A stretch of 64,000 nt of DNA from Terrilactibacillus sp. S3-3 (GCA_030437565.1 CP129291.1:3348001-3412000); one strand, 5' to 3'. Shown: positions 20,509-30,910, numbered from the stretch's first letter. Program-made: numbers and translations. The notes: generated by a model not told the origin, from the letters alone.

Positions 20509-21441
20509 TCATTTTTTCCTCCTTTCATGCTGCCATCCGACATGTCCATACCTTTCATGCTATCTTTGTTTTTTGAACTATCAGACATGCCTTTCATATT
20601 TTTCTTGTTCTTCATCTTTTCGTTGTCTTCTTTATCAAGCGCTTTCGGATATGAAGAGAACGTCATCGTTCCAACATTATTCGGTTTAAGAAGTTGTTTG
20701 TATTTCGCTGTCGTCAAAGCCGGTTTATTCGCCTTTACGTCCTTCACCCAGCTGTTGAAGTCGCCACGGGATTTCGATAGAATATGAAATTCCATGCCTG
20801 TGAATCCTTTTCCGGAATAGTTGGCACTTCGGCCCAAATAGTTGCCCGGATGATCGGCCTGCAGCCATAATTTCATCGGCATATCCGGCATGGTGTATTG
20901 TTGTCCGCCAAGCTCCGGCACCCAGAACGAGTTCATGGCGTCATGGGCATGCAGGACAAACTTTACAGGTGTCCTCCGGTATAGCGGCATAGTTCACCGT
21001 TTCAATCTTTTGATCCGGATAGCGGAACAGCCATTTCCACTGAACGGACGTCACTTCAATTGTTAACGGTTTGACTGAAGCGGCTTCTGCCTTCGGCGGA
21101 TTTTCCAAATTCCACAGCACTCTGACCGTCGGCACAGCAAGCAGAATGACAATGATAATTGGAATGACTGTCCAAGTAATTTCCAATTTTGTATTGCCGT
21201 CATTTTCCGGTTCATAGTGATTATGATTCTTTCTGCCAAATCGAACCAGCATATAGATAAAAAGAATAATAACGACAGCCAGAATCAGTCCCACCAGAAT
21301 CGTCGACCAAATAATCAGACGATATTCTTCCCTGGCAACTGGACCTTGAGGATTCAAAACCGCTATTTTATTTGTACAACCGGTTAAAAACATTAACAAT
21401 AATGAAAGAGCACCAACCAACTTAAAAATCATTTTTTTCAT
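20505..21441 (-). CDS. qoxA: Cytochrome aa3 quinol oxidase subunit II, lipoprotein, operon copy 2, frameshifted
   Basis: Start at 21441 ([16 protein letters not shown]), lipobox LMFLTGC, two membrane helices and a cupredoxin domain without CuA ligands ([19 protein letters not shown]). The C-terminal tail is longer and more Met/Lys/Ser-rich than in copy 1. A two-base deletion within a C-run near 20972 (CCCC in copy 1, CC here) breaks the frame. About 312 aa. Confidence 0.92.
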
Positions 21442-21507
21442 AATTGTCTTTCTAGTCCTCCCCTCTTTTTCATTCAAAAACTAATATTATCCCCAAGAAG
21501 CAACCAT

Positions 21508-21605
21508 ATTATAGCATAAATATTTATTTTATCTCTAACGAATGGCAAAAAGCTATGACTTTTAATACAGAAACGAGACTTTTTTGTCACAAAGCTGTCA
21601 AATTT
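21508..21605 (-). promoter_or_regulatory. Upstream control region of qox operon 2
   Basis: TATAAT at 21508-21513 (minus strand) without a good -35, and GACAGCTTTGTGACAAAAAA at about 21582-21601, almost the same as at operon 1. The start codon is 67 bp beyond the -10 box. Confidence 0.45.
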
Positions 21606-21682
21606 TTTGGGAGCGATTCGACAACAATTAAAAACGAACAAAAACACCTTTCGTTAAATTCACTTAAAAAAATTAACCATAA

Positions 21683-21724
21683 TAAAAACCCCTTAAGTTG
21701 GATTTTCCAGTCCAACTTAAGGGG
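21683..21724 (-). terminator. Terminator of qox operon 3
   Basis: Same perfect 14-bp inverted repeat as at 17545-17586 (arms 21689-21702 and 21711-21724) followed on the minus strand by TTTTTATTATGG. Confidence 0.88.
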
Positions 21725-21757
21725 TTACCATTAAAGAAACTTTTGGTATTTATTTAT

Positions 21758-22075
21758 TTATAGCGTAAACCACATGATCCAGATAGAGCCGCCAACTACT
21801 GCAAAAGCGGTAAAGACGCCAAATATAATCCCGACATTTTGTATCCACGGCACTGTTGCTTCGCTGAGGTGCATGAACATAAACAATTGAATCAGCGCCT
21901 GCAGAATCGCAAAGACAACAATGATGGTCAACGTGACTGTAGCCGGCAGCGAGAGATAGACGGCAAACGACAATGCAAGAATTGTCAAAGCAAGCGACAA
22001 AATCAAACCGATGACAGACTTCCAAGGGAAACCTTGATGAGCCTGGCTAATGTTTACATGTCCATTTTCTTGCAT
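21758..22075 (-). CDS. qoxD: Cytochrome aa3 quinol oxidase subunit IV, operon copy 3
   Basis: Intact, 105 aa, three hydrophobic segments; MQENGHVNISQAHQGFPWKS at the N-terminus and QLFMFMHLSEATVPWIQN in the core. One base after the subunit III stop. Confidence 0.93.
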   Translation of the reverse strand: MQENGHVNISQAHQGFPWKSVIGLILSLALTILALSFAVYLSLPATVTLTIIVVFAILQALIQLFMFMHLSEATVPWIQNVGIIFGVFTAFAVVGGSIWIMWFTL

Positions 22076-22076
22076 G

Positions 22077-22699
22077 TTACATCACCAACCCTGTCAAATA
22101 AACTACTGTAAAGATGAAGATCCACATCACGTCAAGGAAGTGCCAATACAACCCCACGATGAACGCTTTACGTGCCGTAACGGCCGTGATACCGCGTTTG
22201 CCAATCTGAACGACAATCGACAGCATCCACAAAATCCCTAGAGAAACGTGGCAGCCGTGCGTGCCGACCAAAGTAAAGAAGCTTGACAAAAAGGCGCTGG
22301 TCGACATCGTCGCGTGCTCATTCACGACATAGTCATAAAATTCATGACCTTCCATCCCAACGAAAGATAGACCCAGCAAGAGTGTGACAACGAACCATCC
22401 TACAACCCCTTTGACATTGTGGCGGCGCATTTCCAGCGTACCGAGTCCGCAGGTAAAACTGCTGATCAGAAGGATGAACGTTTCGGTCATGAACTCTTTG
22501 ACATTAAATAAGTCTTTCGGTACCGGGCCGCCCGCCGTATGGGTCTGCAGTACGATATACGTTGCAAACAGCGTTGAAAAGAGCACAACTTCCGCCGCCA
22601 GGAATATCCAGAAGCCGACGATCTTCAGATCGCCATCTTCGGTGGAATATTCCAGCGGCATATTCTTTTTTTTTCTTCAGCTACAGAAGATGCCGTCAT
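22077..22699 (-). CDS. qoxC: Cytochrome aa3 quinol oxidase subunit III, operon copy 3, one frameshift
   Basis: From [18 protein letters not shown] to YLTGLVM the frame is open (194 aa) with all family segments ([51 protein letters not shown]). By comparison with copies 1 and 2 the start is ATG at 22699, overlapping the subunit I stop; the first 14 residues are out of frame because of the A-run at about 22666-22674. Confidence 0.9.
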
Positions 22700-24651
22700 T
22701 ATGATACCCTCCCCGCTGCGCGCTCCGTGCGTTCAATTTCATCGGCCGGAATATAGTGAAAATCGTTATAGTCGAAGGACCGAAGGAACATGTACAGAGC
22801 AACACCTATTAATCCAATAATCGCCATCCAGAACCACGAGAACACAAACCCGAAACCGGCTATAAAGAACAGCCAAGACATAATGAACGGCTTGCCGGTA
22901 TTGTTCGGCATATGGATCGGCTCATATGGTAATTGCGGAACGACTTTATCCTTTTTATGCTTTTTCATGTAATCAAATTCATCCAATGCTTCCACATGCG
23001 GAATACGAGCAAAGTTATACTCTGGTGCAGGCGATGGAATCGACCATTCAAGCGTACGTCCGGATCCCCAAGCATCTCCGGTTGTATCCCGTTTGCCCTT
23101 CACAATACTATAAAGGATATCCCAGGCAAAAAATCGCGACGCCGATAGCTTGCCCGAATGCACCGATTGTGACAATAATATTGAGCGATTCCCAGCCGAG
23201 ACCTGTCGGGAAAGTATACATCCGACGCGTCATGCCCATCATTCCGAGGAAATACATCGGCAGGAAGCAAACGTTGAACGATATGACAAATACCCAGAAG
23301 GCCCATTTATTCAGCTTTTCATTCATGATAAAGCCGAACATTTTCGGCCACCAGTAAATCAAGCCAGCCATAACGCCGAATACCGTTCCGCCAATGAGTG
23401 CCATATGGAAGTGGCCAACAAGGAAGTAGCTTTGGTGGTATTGATAGTCGGCAGGCGCAAGCGCCAGCATCACCCCCCAGTGACACCGGCAATGGCGAAT
23501 TCAGGAATCACAGCCAGTGCCCAAAGCATCGCCGATGAGAACTCGATTTTTGCTTTATTCAGCGTAAACAGCCAGTTGAAAATCTTAATTCCTGTCGGAA
23601 CGCCAACCAGCATTGTTGAAATCGAGAAGAAGGCGTTGACCGGTGCTGTATTTCCCATTGTATAGAAGTGGTGCAGCCATGTCGTGAAACTCAAAAACGT
23701 AATTGCCAACATCGACCAGACCATCGCTTTATAGGCAAATAGTTTTTTTTGTGAGCGAATGTCGCCACAACATCGGATACAATGCCCAACGCCGGTAGCA
23801 GCACAATATACACTTCCGGGTGGCCCCAGAACCAGAACAGGTTCGCCCACATCATCGGCGAGCCGCCGCCGGTAATCGTAAAGAAATGCGCCCCGAAAAG
23901 GCGGTCAATCAGCATCATTGCCAGGGCAACAGTTAAGACAGGGAATGAGAAAATGATAATGATCGCCGAGTTAAGTACCCCCCAGGTAAACATCGGCATT
24001 TTGAACAATGTCATCCCCGGCGCCCGCATCTTCAGTATCGTCACTAAAAAGTTGATTCCTGTTGCCAGCGAGCCAATCCCTGAAAGCTGCAAACCAATTA
24101 AGTAGTAGTTTTCACCGACACCCTTGTCAAGAGTAATGCCGGCATATGGCGCGTAACTGGACCAGCCGGCATCCGGAGAGCCGCCGATGACAAAGGAAAT
24201 GTTAAAAATGAACGCCCCGACGAAGAACATCCAGAAACTCACAGCATTCAAATATGGGTAAGCAACGTCCCGGGCTCCAATTTGCAGCGGAACCGCGATA
24301 TTAAACAGCCCAAACAGGAACGGCATAGCCATGAAGAAAATCATGATTGTTCCGTGTGTTGTGAAGATTTCATTGTAGTGCTGTGCGGCCAGAAAATGTT
24401 CGTTGGGCACCGTCAACTGCGCCCGCATCAGCAGGGCATCGATACCGCCTCTGACCAGCATTAGTATCGCTGCAATGATATACATGATACCGATTTTCTT
24501 GTGATCAACCGTGGTCAGCCATTCTCTCCACAGCCATTTCCACTTTTTTAAATAGGTCAGAGCGAAAACGATCCCAAGGGAAACCAAGACGATTAATATA
24601 TCGGCAGAATAAATCATATATCCTTCATTTGTAACAAAAAAAGTGGCTCAT
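22699..24651 (-). CDS. qoxB: Cytochrome aa3 quinol oxidase subunit I, operon copy 3, frameshifted
   Basis: Heme-copper subunit of about 650 aa in four frame pieces. Ligand motifs are intact: [60 protein letters not shown]; end RAAGRVS at 22699. Breaks fall near 24635 (7-T run right after the start MSHFF), 23748 (T-run; HKKLFAYK), 23475 and 23130. The start at 24651 overlaps the subunit II stop (ATGA) and follows GAAAGGAGG. Confidence 0.92.
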
Positions 24652-25543
24652 TTTTTTTTTCCTCCTTTCATGTTATCTGACATGTTCATACCTTTCATGT
24701 TTTTCATCTCTGCATTATTGTCTTTATCAAGCGCTTTTGGATACGAAGAGAATGTCATCGTTCCGACGTTATTTGGTTTAAGAAGCTGATTGTATTTCGC
24801 GGTTGTCAAAGCCGGCTCTGTCGCTTTCACGTTCTTGATCCAGCTGTTGAAATCGCTCTTGGATTTCGAAAGAATATGGAACTCCATCTTCGCAAATCCT
24901 TTTCCGGAGTAATTGGCGCTTCGGCCCAAATAATTGCCCGGATGGTCAGCTTGCAGCCATAATTTCATCGGCATATCCGTCATCGTGTACTGTTGTCCGC
25001 CAAGTTGCGGTACCCAGAATGAGTTCATGGCGTCATGTGCATGCAAAACAAATTTTACAGGTGTCCCCGCCGGTATAGCCGCGTAGTTCACCGTTTCAAT
25101 TTTTTTTGATCAGGATAGCGGAACAGCCATTTCCACTGAACGGAAGTCACCTCAATCGTTAATGGTTTGACTTGTGTTGAAGCGGCCTCTGCCTTCGGCG
25201 GGTTGTCTAAATCCAATAGCACTTTCACCGTCGGTACAGAAAGTAAAATGACAATAATAATTGGAATGACGGTCCAAATGACTTCCAATTTCGTACTGCC
25301 AGCATTATCCGGTTCATAGTTGTTGTGATTTTTTTTGCCAAAACGAACCAGAAAATAGATAAAAAGAATGATAACAACAGCCAAGATCAGTCCCACCAGA
25401 ATCATCGTCCAAACCATCAGATGATACTCTTCCCTGGCGACAGGACCTTGTGGATCCAAAACGACCTTTTTGTTTGTACAACCGGTTAAAAACATTAACA
25501 ATAATGAAAAAGCGCCGACTAACTTAAGAGCAAATGTTTTCAT
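24648..25543 (-). CDS. qoxA: Cytochrome aa3 quinol oxidase subunit II, lipoprotein, operon copy 3, one frameshift
   Basis: [20 protein letters not shown] then GC (lipobox), membrane segments and cupredoxin domain as in copies 1 and 2; no CuA Cys ligands. The break lies in the 8-T run at about 25095-25102. The C-terminal tail is the shortest of the three. About 298 aa. First gene of operon 3. Confidence 0.92.
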
Positions 25544-25585
25544 AATTGTCTCCCAGTCCTCCTTTCTTCCTCTTCAATCCTAATA

Positions 25586-25662
25586 TAAAAGCGCTTACCC
25601 TTGATAGCATCCATATTATAATTAAATTTTGATTTAATACGCTGTGACAAATGTAACAAAAC
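25586..25662 (-). promoter_or_regulatory. Upstream control region of qox operon 3, with a candidate cre site
   Basis: TATAAT at 25615-25620 (minus strand). TAAAAGCGCTTACC at 25586-25599 matches the CcpA operator consensus with two mismatches and lies just downstream of the -10 box, where binding would repress. It is absent from operons 1 and 2. GCTGTGACAAATGTAACAAA (about 25641-25660, plus strand) contains the TGTGACAAA seen upstream of the other copies in the opposite orientation. Confidence 0.4.
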
Positions 25663-25798
25663 AGGAGCGGCGCATGCCTCGTTAAAGGATTCGTCAATAA
25701 ATATCCATACATAGAATGTCGATATCCTATTGACATTTACAAATAAAAGAGCTACAAAGAGTCACTCAGATTGCTGAATATTTTGTCAACAGTTTATT

Positions 25799-25832
25799 AA
25801 AAAAAGGCTGCGGAATCCGCAGCCTTTTTTTA
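25799..25832 (-). terminator. Terminator of the NlpC/P60-LysM gene
   Basis: Perfect hairpin GGCTGCGG/CCGCAGCC flanked by A6 and T7. Confidence 0.82.
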
Positions 25833-25840
25833 ATAAACCA

Positions 25841-26733
25841 TTAATTTGGAAGAACAAGTTTCATTCCCGGATAAATAATCGTTGAAGAAAGGTTATTCGC
25901 CTTCATCAGCTTGTTTACCGTAATACCGTGAAGCGTGGCGATTTCCCACAAGCTGTCGCCTTTATGTACTTTATTATAGCTGGATTTAGCTGACGATTGG
26001 CCGGTGCTTGTCGCGACTTTTTTCGACACCTTTGCCGAATGGGAAACAGCGGCCGATTTTTGCCCGGCAGTATTCAGGCTTAACTTTTGGCCAGCGTAAA
26101 TGGTATCGGAGGACAGATGATTAAGGGATTTGATTGCAGACACCGAAACTCCGTAGTGCCGGCTGATTCCCCAAAGCGTATCGCCTGATTTAACCGAATA
26201 AGTTTTAGTGCCGGAACTGCTTGTACTGCTTGCCGACACACTTTTGCTGACATGGGATGCTGCGGCCGGCTGCGTATAGCCGATAACGCGCCGCGCCTGT
26301 TCAAACAGCGGCTTCCAATAAGAGGATTGCGCGCCGGAAAACACTCCCGTAACATGGACGCCGTATCCGGATTCCGCACTGATCATTTGTCCGCCTCCGA
26401 CATAAATGCCAACATGGGACGCCGGCTTCCCTGTTGTATTAAAAAAGAGCAGGTCTCCAAGCTTCAGATTACGCTTACCGCTACGCCGACTGTTGCCTGC
26501 TTGGCAGCGGTTCGCGGCAAGCTAATGCCCGTCATCACTTTATAAATCAATTGCGTAAACGATGAGCAGTCAAACGAACTGGTTGATCCGGAGGTTGAGC
26601 CATATACATAAGGCGTGCCTTTAAATTGACTGGCTTTATCGACAATCGCTTTTCCGGAAACTGCAAAAGCATCATGCCCCCCGGCCAAGATGACTCCTCC
26701 AGCCAAGACTATAGGCAGGACAACTTTTTTCAT
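25841..26733 (-). CDS. Secreted NlpC/P60 peptidase with two C-terminal LysM domains, one frameshift
   Basis: Exported cell-wall hydrolase, expected to cut D-Glu-mesoDAP type stem peptides. Start MKKVVLPIVLAGGVILAGGH at 26733 behind GGGGGAG; signal peptide ends near HDAFA. The catalytic domain comes first: SSFDCSSFTQLIYK (Cys), then, across a frame change near 26470, SHVGIYVGGGQMISA (His). Two LysM repeats follow: TYSVKSGDTLWGISRHYG and KVHKGDSLWEIATLHG, each ending in a YxGxKL-type segment. In most Bacillus DL-endopeptidases the LysM repeats precede the catalytic domain, so the order is reversed here. About 297 aa. Confidence 0.88.
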
Positions 26734-26992
26734 AGAACTCCCCCTAATAGGTATATTTGTTTGAATAAACAAAATAATAAGAGCGAAGGGCCTTAATAAC
26801 TGGTATAAAAATCTTTATTTATGGTAAAAAGCCCTTTCTTTATTACTATGTTACCATGCTTTTGTCCCTCTTATTTTTACATATACATTACAAATTGAAC
26901 TGAACCGTCATAAAAAAGCCGTAATGATAGGATATCATCACAGCTTTTGGCATTTTCGCAAAACTTACAACCCGGTACTAAAGATTCATAAT
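26734..26992. other. Intergenic region upstream of the NlpC/P60-LysM gene
   Basis: No gene. A-rich, with an imperfect palindrome around CTTTTTA and AAAGCCC at 26815-26840. Repeat family A copy 2 begins at 26993. Confidence 0.4.
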
Positions 26993-27209
26993 GTGAAGCT
27001 TCAATCAGTGGGAGTTTTTTTCGTCCCCCACTGATTGTTAGTTCTTGCCCACAGGATGTGTGGGTCACGCAGACGTTGCCACAGGATGTGGCGCCTTTAG
27101 TCTGTGTTCCTAAGACCGGGCTTTTACGGGCAGTTATCTCCCACCTATGCTTCTTTGAATTAATTCAAGCCTTGAGGGGGGAGTCTTACTGCCCGTTAAT
27201 GCGGGATAA
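26993..27209 (+). repeat. Structured intergenic repeat (family A), copy 2, full length
   Basis: About 217 bp: GTGAAGCTTCAATCAGTGGG, loop, CCCCCACTGATTG (first hairpin); TTGCCCACAGGATGTGTGGG; CAGACGTTGCCACAGGATG with GTGGC and GTCTG (nested hairpins); CGGGCAGTT paired with TTACTGCCCG around CTCCCAC; ends GCGGGATAA. No reading frame. A non-autonomous IS200/IS605-like element, or an omegaRNA-like scaffold left by one, is the best explanation but is not proven. Confidence 0.65.
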
Positions 27210-27398
27210 CATTTTTTTGTGTTTTAGAAAGAAATATTTTAGCTTTTTACCTGAACCTTTTGGGCGGCCGTTACCTGTTTTCATTTCACTAGAGATTGCG
27301 TAAAATTGTGTGCTTTTTTTTTGCCACAATTATAAATCATAATGACCGGAAGGAAGTGCAGACATGATCCCCATTCAATTACAAAGAGCTTTTTGGGC

Positions 27399-28357
27399 CT
27401 ACCGCTCAAAAAGCTCTTTGTATTCTCCATACCCTTCTTTTTCCAGATCTTCTTTTGCAATAATTTAAAGCGGCCGAGTTGATACAATACCGCATGCCGG
27501 AAGGTTCGGGACCGTCATTAAAGACATGTCCGAGATGAGAATCGGCGAATTTACTGCGAACTTCCGTTCTGACCATAAAATGGCTGAGATCTTTTTTTCA
27601 ATAATATGATCGGACATTAGCGGCTTCGTAAAGCTGGGCCAGCCGCATCCGGCATCATATTGATCCAGCGTGCTGAAAAGAGGCTCGCCGGATACGATAT
27701 CCACATAGATCCCTTCGCGGTCATTATCCCAATACTCATTCTCAAATGGCTTTTCAGTCCCGTTTTTTTGAGTGACATTGTACTGGATCTCAGTCAGTTT
27801 CTGCTTTAATTCCTCATCGTGCTTAGGAACTTGCCAATGTTTGCGGACAAAATCCGCTCGCCCGGAACCTTGACGATAGCGATTATAGTGAAACGGGTTC
27901 TTTTTGTAATAATCTTGATGATCGTCTTCTGCAGGATAAAAAGGACCGGCGGGAAGAATCTGGTTACAATCTTCCCCCTGAAGCGTCCGCTTTCAGCCAA
28001 AATCTGTTTCGATTTTTCCGCCAGCTCTTTCTGGCGATGATTGTGAAAAAAAATAGCCGTCCGATACGAAGAACCCCGATCATAGAACTGACCGCCGCTG
28101 TCTGTCGGATCAATCTGCTGCCAGAACACGTCCAATAGTTTTTCATACGGAAAAACATCCGGGTAAAATGTGATCTGCACCGCTTCCGCATGACCGGTTG
28201 TTCCTGAAGCCACCTCTTCATAAGTCGGATTCTCTGTATGGCCGCCCGTGTAACCTGAGACGACTTTCAATATTCCCGGCCGTTCATCAAAAGGATGAAC
28301 CATGCACCAAAAGCAGCCGCCGGCAAATGTTGCTTCTTCTGTTTTTTTATTGTCCAT
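27399..28357 (-). CDS. msrAB: Bifunctional peptide methionine sulfoxide reductase MsrA-MsrB, frameshifted
   Basis: Repairs oxidised methionine: the N-terminal MsrA domain reduces the S-form (catalytic GCFWCM near residue 15, [28 protein letters not shown]), and the C-terminal MsrB domain reduces the R-form ([34 protein letters not shown], catalytic Cys in [10 protein letters not shown]). Start at 28357 behind AAAGGCGGCGG. Breaks near 28000, 27590 (7-T run) and 27465; the final frame ends [13 protein letters not shown] at 27399. About 319 aa, normal for the fused form. Single gene. Confidence 0.92.
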
Positions 28358-28714
28358 ATTTCCGCCGCCTTTCAGTCGTTTATCTTTAATTTACCTTTAA
28401 ATATCAAAAAATAGCCAACAATATGATTGGGTGTCCTGCTTTTTTAGAGACCGTCTTCTTTTTAAAAAATAGTGAAGACGCCAGTTTCAAGTTTTATGGA
28501 TTATACACATTTTTTCAGAGGAGAAAAGTTCTCCTTTTCGTTTAAAAGCAAAAGCGCATTTTTCTAGCGTGTCAATAGTCAACATGCTATATTATCAACA
28601 TGCCCTAATCACTAAAAGAGAATGAAAAAACTCCGACCAGCAACCAGTCAATTTTAAGTACATGATGATACAGCCGTGAAAACTCAGATTAAAAGGTTAC
28701 AAAGGAGGGCCTAC
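28358..28714. other. Intergenic region upstream of yojF with a 9-bp direct repeat
   Basis: No gene. TCAACATGC occurs at 28579-28587 and again at 28595-28603 (16-bp period) around TATATTA; this may be a regulator site overlapping the -10 region of the yojF-bshB2 promoter. The arrangement is weak evidence only. Confidence 0.35.
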
Positions 28715-29063
28715 ATGGAAGCGATTGATCTTGATGCCGTTCAACAGGCACTCGACACATTCCAAAATCAAGACGTTTATCTTCATTTAGAAACAACCAA
28801 CGGGGCCTATGCATCCCACGTCAATCACGGCGCCTATTCAGCCGGCGCATATATTCGAAATGCTGTCATCCGTTTTCATCTAGGGAAAATAACAGGTCAT
28901 GGGCCCTACCGAATCGGTCTGAAAACGGAATACGGCTGGGTTTATGCGGAGGGCCTTACCCGATTGGGAGATAAACAGCGAGGGTCAGCTTTTGCTTGCA
29001 GGACACGATGAAGACGGAAAGTTGGCCGTGTCGTGTGAACTCAGTCATCAACCTTTTCAATAA
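28715..29063 (+). CDS. yojF: YojF-family protein (DUF1806), one frameshift
   Basis: Small cytoplasmic protein of unknown biochemical role that is found next to the bacillithiol deacetylase gene in many Bacillales. It begins MEAIDLDAVQQALDTF after AAAGGAGG and contains YLHLETTNGAYASH, AYIRNAVIRFH and GPYRIGLKTEYGWVYAEGLT. One base is missing near 28985; the restored end is LLLAGHDEDGKLAVSCEL to a TAA at 29061, whose TAAAGGAGG is also the RBS of the next gene. About 115 aa. The start at 28715 is preferred over the in-frame 28676 because of the RBS. Confidence 0.85.
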
Positions 29064-29076
29064 AGGAGGCAGCGGT

Positions 29077-29730
29077 TTGAAACCGATACTCATTGTATTT
29101 CCTCATCCTGATGATGAAGCTTTTGGCGTGTCAGGAAGCATTATCCAATGGACGAAAAAAAAGGCATTCCCGTCACCTATGCATGTTTAACATTAGGCGA
29201 AATGGGGCGCAATATGGGCAAACCGATCATCGCTACAAGAGAATCGCTCCCGCACATTCGTCGAAAAGAACTTGAAGAGGCTTGCCGAATCGCAGGTATT
29301 AAAGATTTGCGCCGCCTTGGAGTGCGGGATAAAACCGTTGAATTTGAGGACCGGGAAGCGCTGTCGGGACGGATATCCGCCATCATAAAAGAACTGGACC
29401 CGGAGATTGTGGTCACTTTTTACCCCGGCTACAGTGTTCACCCCGATCATGAGGCGTGCCGCCGCCGCCGTCATTCACGCCATTGAAAGCTTGCCAAAAG
29501 AGCGACGACCCGACTGTCAATGCGTCGCTTTCGCCCACAATACATTTGACGATCTAGGGGAGCCGGATATTGTCCGCGACGTCTCCGATGTCATCGAACA
29601 AAAAATGGATGTCATCCGGGGCCCCCATCATTCACAAACGAGTCAATGGATCGATCTTCTTGGCGATCCCCGATCCGATCAGCGGGCTAGATTAATGAAA
29701 GAAAGATTTTGGCGCTATCCGTTCAAATAA
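29077..29730 (+). CDS. bshB2: Bacillithiol biosynthesis deacetylase BshB2 (LmbE family), frameshifted
   Basis: Zinc-dependent deacetylase that converts GlcNAc-malate to GlcN-malate (or acts on bacillithiol conjugates) in the cytoplasm. Zinc motif FPHPDDEAFGVSG (His-Pro-Asp-Asp) near the start, LTLGEMGRNMGKP, and HPDHEACR (second zinc His). TTG start at 29077 with AAAGGAGG at proper spacing. Breaks near 29158 (A-run; WTKK to KGIPVTYA) and near 29455. Ends SDQRARLMKERFWRYPFK. About 218 aa, normal. Forms an operon with yojF. Its presence suggests the cell uses bacillithiol as its main low-molecular-weight thiol. Confidence 0.92.
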
Positions 29731-29755
29731 CCATTTCTTTATCGCTCCCTTGATA

Positions 29756-29838
29756 AAGTGAAACTTCAATCAGTAGGGGTTATCTTCATCCCCTACTGAT
29801 TGTTAGCTCTTGCCCACAGGATGTGAGTCACACAGAGA
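29756..29838 (+). repeat. Structured intergenic repeat (family A), copy 3, right part missing
   Basis: GATAAAGTGAAACTTCAATC then AGTAGGGG-loop-CCCCTACTGATTG and TTGCCCACAGGATGTG, after which similarity stops. The left end is the same as in copy 4. Confidence 0.6.
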
Positions 29839-29927
29839 AAATGCTGTGTTAATTATAATGGACATGTAGGTTATTTGAGTTACAAGTGAATCAATCGAGA
29901 CTCAAAAATTGTATTGGAGGGGTAATG

Positions 29928-30910
29928 ATGAAAGCGGTCATTGTGTCGGATTTTGGCGATCCATCGGTTCTTGAATATACGGATACGGAGATTCCTGAAA
30001 TCAGTTCCCGCCAGGTGCTGATTCGCGTGGTGTCGACAAGCGTGAATTTCGCCGATATTATGTCGCGTCAGGGGAGGTATCACTCCGGGAGCAAACCGCC
30101 GTTTATTCCCGGTTTGGACGCGGCCGGTGTTGTCGTGAAGACGGGGGCTGCCGTCTGCCGCCTGAAAGCCGGTCAACGTGTGATGGCTCTTTTGAAGCAC
30201 GGAACATATGCAGAATATGTCGCAGCCGACGAAGATCTGACTTTCTCGATTCCGGATTCAGTAGATTTTGAAACAGCGGCTGCATGTCCTACCGTGGCTT
30301 TCGCCTCTTATAAACTGCTTGCGGATGTGGCGCGAATCCGCCCGGGTGAAACCGTGCTGATTCATGCGGCGGCAGGCGGTATCGGAACGACTGCGATTCA
30401 GCTTGCCCGGCTGCTTGGCGCGGGCAAAGTCATTGGAACCGTTGGAAGTGATAGGAAACAGCTATTGCCGCAGAGGCAGGCGCCGACGCGGTTATAAATT
30501 ATCAGACAGAAGATTTTGCGGCAGAGGTGAATCGGCTGACCGGCGGCAAGGGTGCCGATGTGATTCTCGATTCGCTGTCCGGAGAGATTGCGGAGAAAAG
30601 TCTGACTTGTTTGGCGATGTATGGCCGTTTGGTCAATTTCGGCAGCGCCGGCGGCGGAACGGGTTATTTTAAAACAACCGACTTGCACGCCAGCTGCAGA
30701 GCCGTTCTTGGCTTCAGTCTCGGAACAACGGTCAGAAACCGGCCGGATCTGCTGATCGACGCGGCCAAACGGCTCTCAGAGTTTTTAAGCGATGGACGGT
30801 TGAAAATCAAGATCAGCAGGCACTATCCACTGAGTAAGGCCGCTGAAGCCCACGAATGGATGGAAAGCAGGAATAGCACTGGAAAAATTCTGCTGGATGC
30901 CAGTAACTGA
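29928..30910 (+). CDS. Zinc-independent alcohol dehydrogenase / NADPH:quinone oxidoreductase, one frameshift
   Basis: MDR-superfamily oxidoreductase that probably reduces quinones or enones with NADPH. GroES-like domain first (VLIRVVSTSVNFADIMSRQG, FIPGLDAAGVV), then the Rossmann domain (ETVLIHAAAGGIGTTAIQLA), KGADVILDSLSG, and the C-terminal SRHYPLSKAAEAHEWMES. No zinc-binding Cys cluster, as expected for the quinone reductase branch. The frame changes near 30455 (SDRKQ to IAAEAGADAVINYQTEDF region). Start at the second ATG of ATGATGAAAGCG, 7 bp from GGAGG. About 327 aa, normal. Transcribed alone. Confidence 0.9.

Noticed and set aside
14352-24464. Many plus-strand open frames opposite the qox genes
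   Set aside because: They are antisense shadows, recur at the same place in all three copies and lack ribosome binding sites.
13117-25543. caa3-type cytochrome c oxidase
   Set aside because: Subunit II lacks the CuA Cys ligands and a heme c motif (CxxCH) and has the QoxA-type lipoprotein layout, so these are quinol oxidases.
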